Shown piece after piece: positions 44,158 to 44,954 of a DNA stretch of 44,954 nucleotides. Numbering within the stretch: position 1 is the stretch's first letter; each line of letters opens with the position of its first letter. Made by a program: the position numbers and the translations under genes. Source of the stretch: Gammaproteobacteria bacterium (GTDB lineage Bacteria; Pseudomonadota; Gammaproteobacteria; Chromatiales; Chromatiaceae); assembly GCA_020445335.1 (NCBI GenBank), contig JAGRGU010000079.1, positions 5,052 through 50,005 of the forward strand, written 5' to 3'. Below the pieces are notes generated by a model. It saw only the letters and a list, made by a program, of their open reading frames with translations, had not been told where the DNA came from and ran no database searches.

Positions 44158-44954
44158 TTGGTAAATCATACACAGAATCAATCCCGTCCACATAAGGATC
44201 GGCGCGACTGGCACAACCTCAGGGCGATGCTGCCCTTTCTGCTGGAGTATCGCGGCAGAGCGCTGTTCGCGCTGGGCTGCCTGGTGCTTGCCAAGGTGGC
44301 CAATGTCGGCATTCCGGTGGTGTTGAAGCAGATCGTCGACCAGATGGAGCAGGCGCGCGAACTACTGCTGGTTCCGCTGGCGCTGATATTCGGCTACGGC
44401 GCGCTGCGACTCGGCAGCTCGCTCTTCAACGAACTGCGCGACGTGGTCTTCGCACGCGTGCGCTACCATGCGATGCGCCGCTTGTCGACCCGCGTGCTGG
44501 CGCATCTGCACAACCTGTCGCTGCGTTACCATCTGGAGCGGCGCACCGGCGCCATCAGTCGGGACCTCGAGCGCGGTACCCGCAGCGTCAGCTCGATCCT
44601 CAATTACATGGTGTTCAGCATCCTGCCGATGCTGGTCGAGTTTTCGCTGGTGGCCGCGATTCTGCTCGCCCAGTACCAGCCCCTGTTCACGCTGATCACT
44701 TTTGCCACGGTGGCGGTCTACATCGCCTTCACGTTCGCCGTGACCGAGTGGCGCATGGACTTCCGCCACCAGATGAACCGCTTCGAGTCGGAGTCGAATG
44801 CGCAGGCGGTGGACAGCCTGATCAACTACGAGACGGTCAAGTACTTCGGCAACGAACAGCTGGAGCTGGAGCGTTACGACAGCACGCTCAGCGAGTGGGA
44901 GGGCACCGCGGTCAAGAGCCAGACCTCGATGTCGCTGCTCAACTTCGGCCAGGG
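44158..44954 (+). CDS. Atm1-type ABC exporter, 3' end outside window
   Basis: 265 residues are in the window, the membrane domain only. Characteristic stretches are FNELRDVVFARVRYHAMRRL, HNLSLRYHLERRTGAISRDL, ERGTRSVSSILNYMVFSILP and NYETVKYFGNE, all typical of the Atm1/HMT1 heavy-metal or glutathione-conjugate exporter family; the ATPase domain lies beyond the edge. The start is uncertain: TTG 44158 gives the N-terminus VNHTQNQSRPHKDRRDWHN, while ATG 44227 would remove 23 residues. Homologues export glutathione persulfide or metal-glutathione complexes. Confidence 0.9.
   Translation, partial: MVNHTQNQSRPHKDRRDWHNLRAMLPFLLEYRGRALFALGCLVLAKVANVGIPVVLKQIVDQMEQARELLLVPLALIFGYGALRLGSSLFNELRDVVFARVRYHAMRRLSTRVLAHLHNLSLRYHLERRTGAISRDLERGTRSVSSILNYMVFSILPMLVEFSLVAAILLAQYQPLFTLITFATVAVYIAFTFAVTEWRMDFRHQMNRFESESNAQAVDSLINYETVKYFGNEQLELERYDSTLSEWEGTAVKSQTSMSLLNFGQ

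Overview
The window is a piece of a gammaproteobacterial chromosome. The core gene set (HtpG with an RpoH-type promoter, Adk, YqiB/DUF1249, IscR, PrmB, HemN, NikR, LutABC, a PdhR/LldR-type operator, a FliA-type promoter, an Aer-like PAS protein) fits Gammaproteobacteria well. The core is GC-rich. A free-living or symbiotic marine or sulfur-oxidising lineage is only a guess; nothing here proves it.

Two regions differ sharply. Positions 1 to about 9,850 are visibly more AT-rich. They hold about a dozen small, unrelated genes, all on the + strand: a Crp/Fnr-like regulator (cut by the window edge), an SDR and a SRPBCC lipoprotein, a methyltransferase, DUF2199, several hypotheticals, a cupin, a TIR protein with an extra C-terminal domain, a DUF2459-like lipoprotein, a K+-channel-like protein with an aberrant filter, a DUF302 lipoprotein, a RelA/SpoT-type HD hydrolase and a small membrane protein. 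Several intergenic gaps carry short imperfect palindromes resembling integron attC sites, best at 1784-1855, 2771-2842 and 4146-4204. One gap holds an IS110-family transposase remnant. I read this as the old, decaying part of a chromosomal integron cassette array whose integrase would lie left of position 1. The boxes are degenerate, so this remains an inference.

From about 9,980 onward the genome is ordinary core, in blocks. Central carbon metabolism comes first: ppsA and pgm (minus strand, each with an intrinsic terminator). Then htpG, adk, a thioredoxin, a DUF1249 protein and iscR (plus strand), followed by a convergent orphan sensor kinase. Next come prmB, hemN and a nickel block (nikR-cbiM-cbiQ) that lacks an adjacent ATPase gene and has an odd cbiM start. 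A lactate block follows: lldR-lutA-lutB-lutC on minus and a long Fe-S D-lactate dehydrogenase on plus, with two PdhR/LldR-type operators between lldR and dld.

A fatty-acid block comes next: a MerR-family regulator, a thiolase, a fused 3-hydroxyacyl-CoA dehydrogenase/enoyl-CoA hydratase and an acyl-CoA dehydrogenase, tightly packed, with a perfect palindrome upstream of the regulator. An Aer-like PAS protein and a zinc-binding-type chemoreceptor overlap in one operon behind a FliA-like promoter; together they look like a split aerotaxis receptor. The window ends with a PaaG-like hydratase/isomerase, an acyl-CoA synthetase, a small S24-like protein lacking the usual catalytic lysine, and the start of an Atm1-type ABC exporter cut by the window edge. 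No tRNA, rRNA or CRISPR array was seen.
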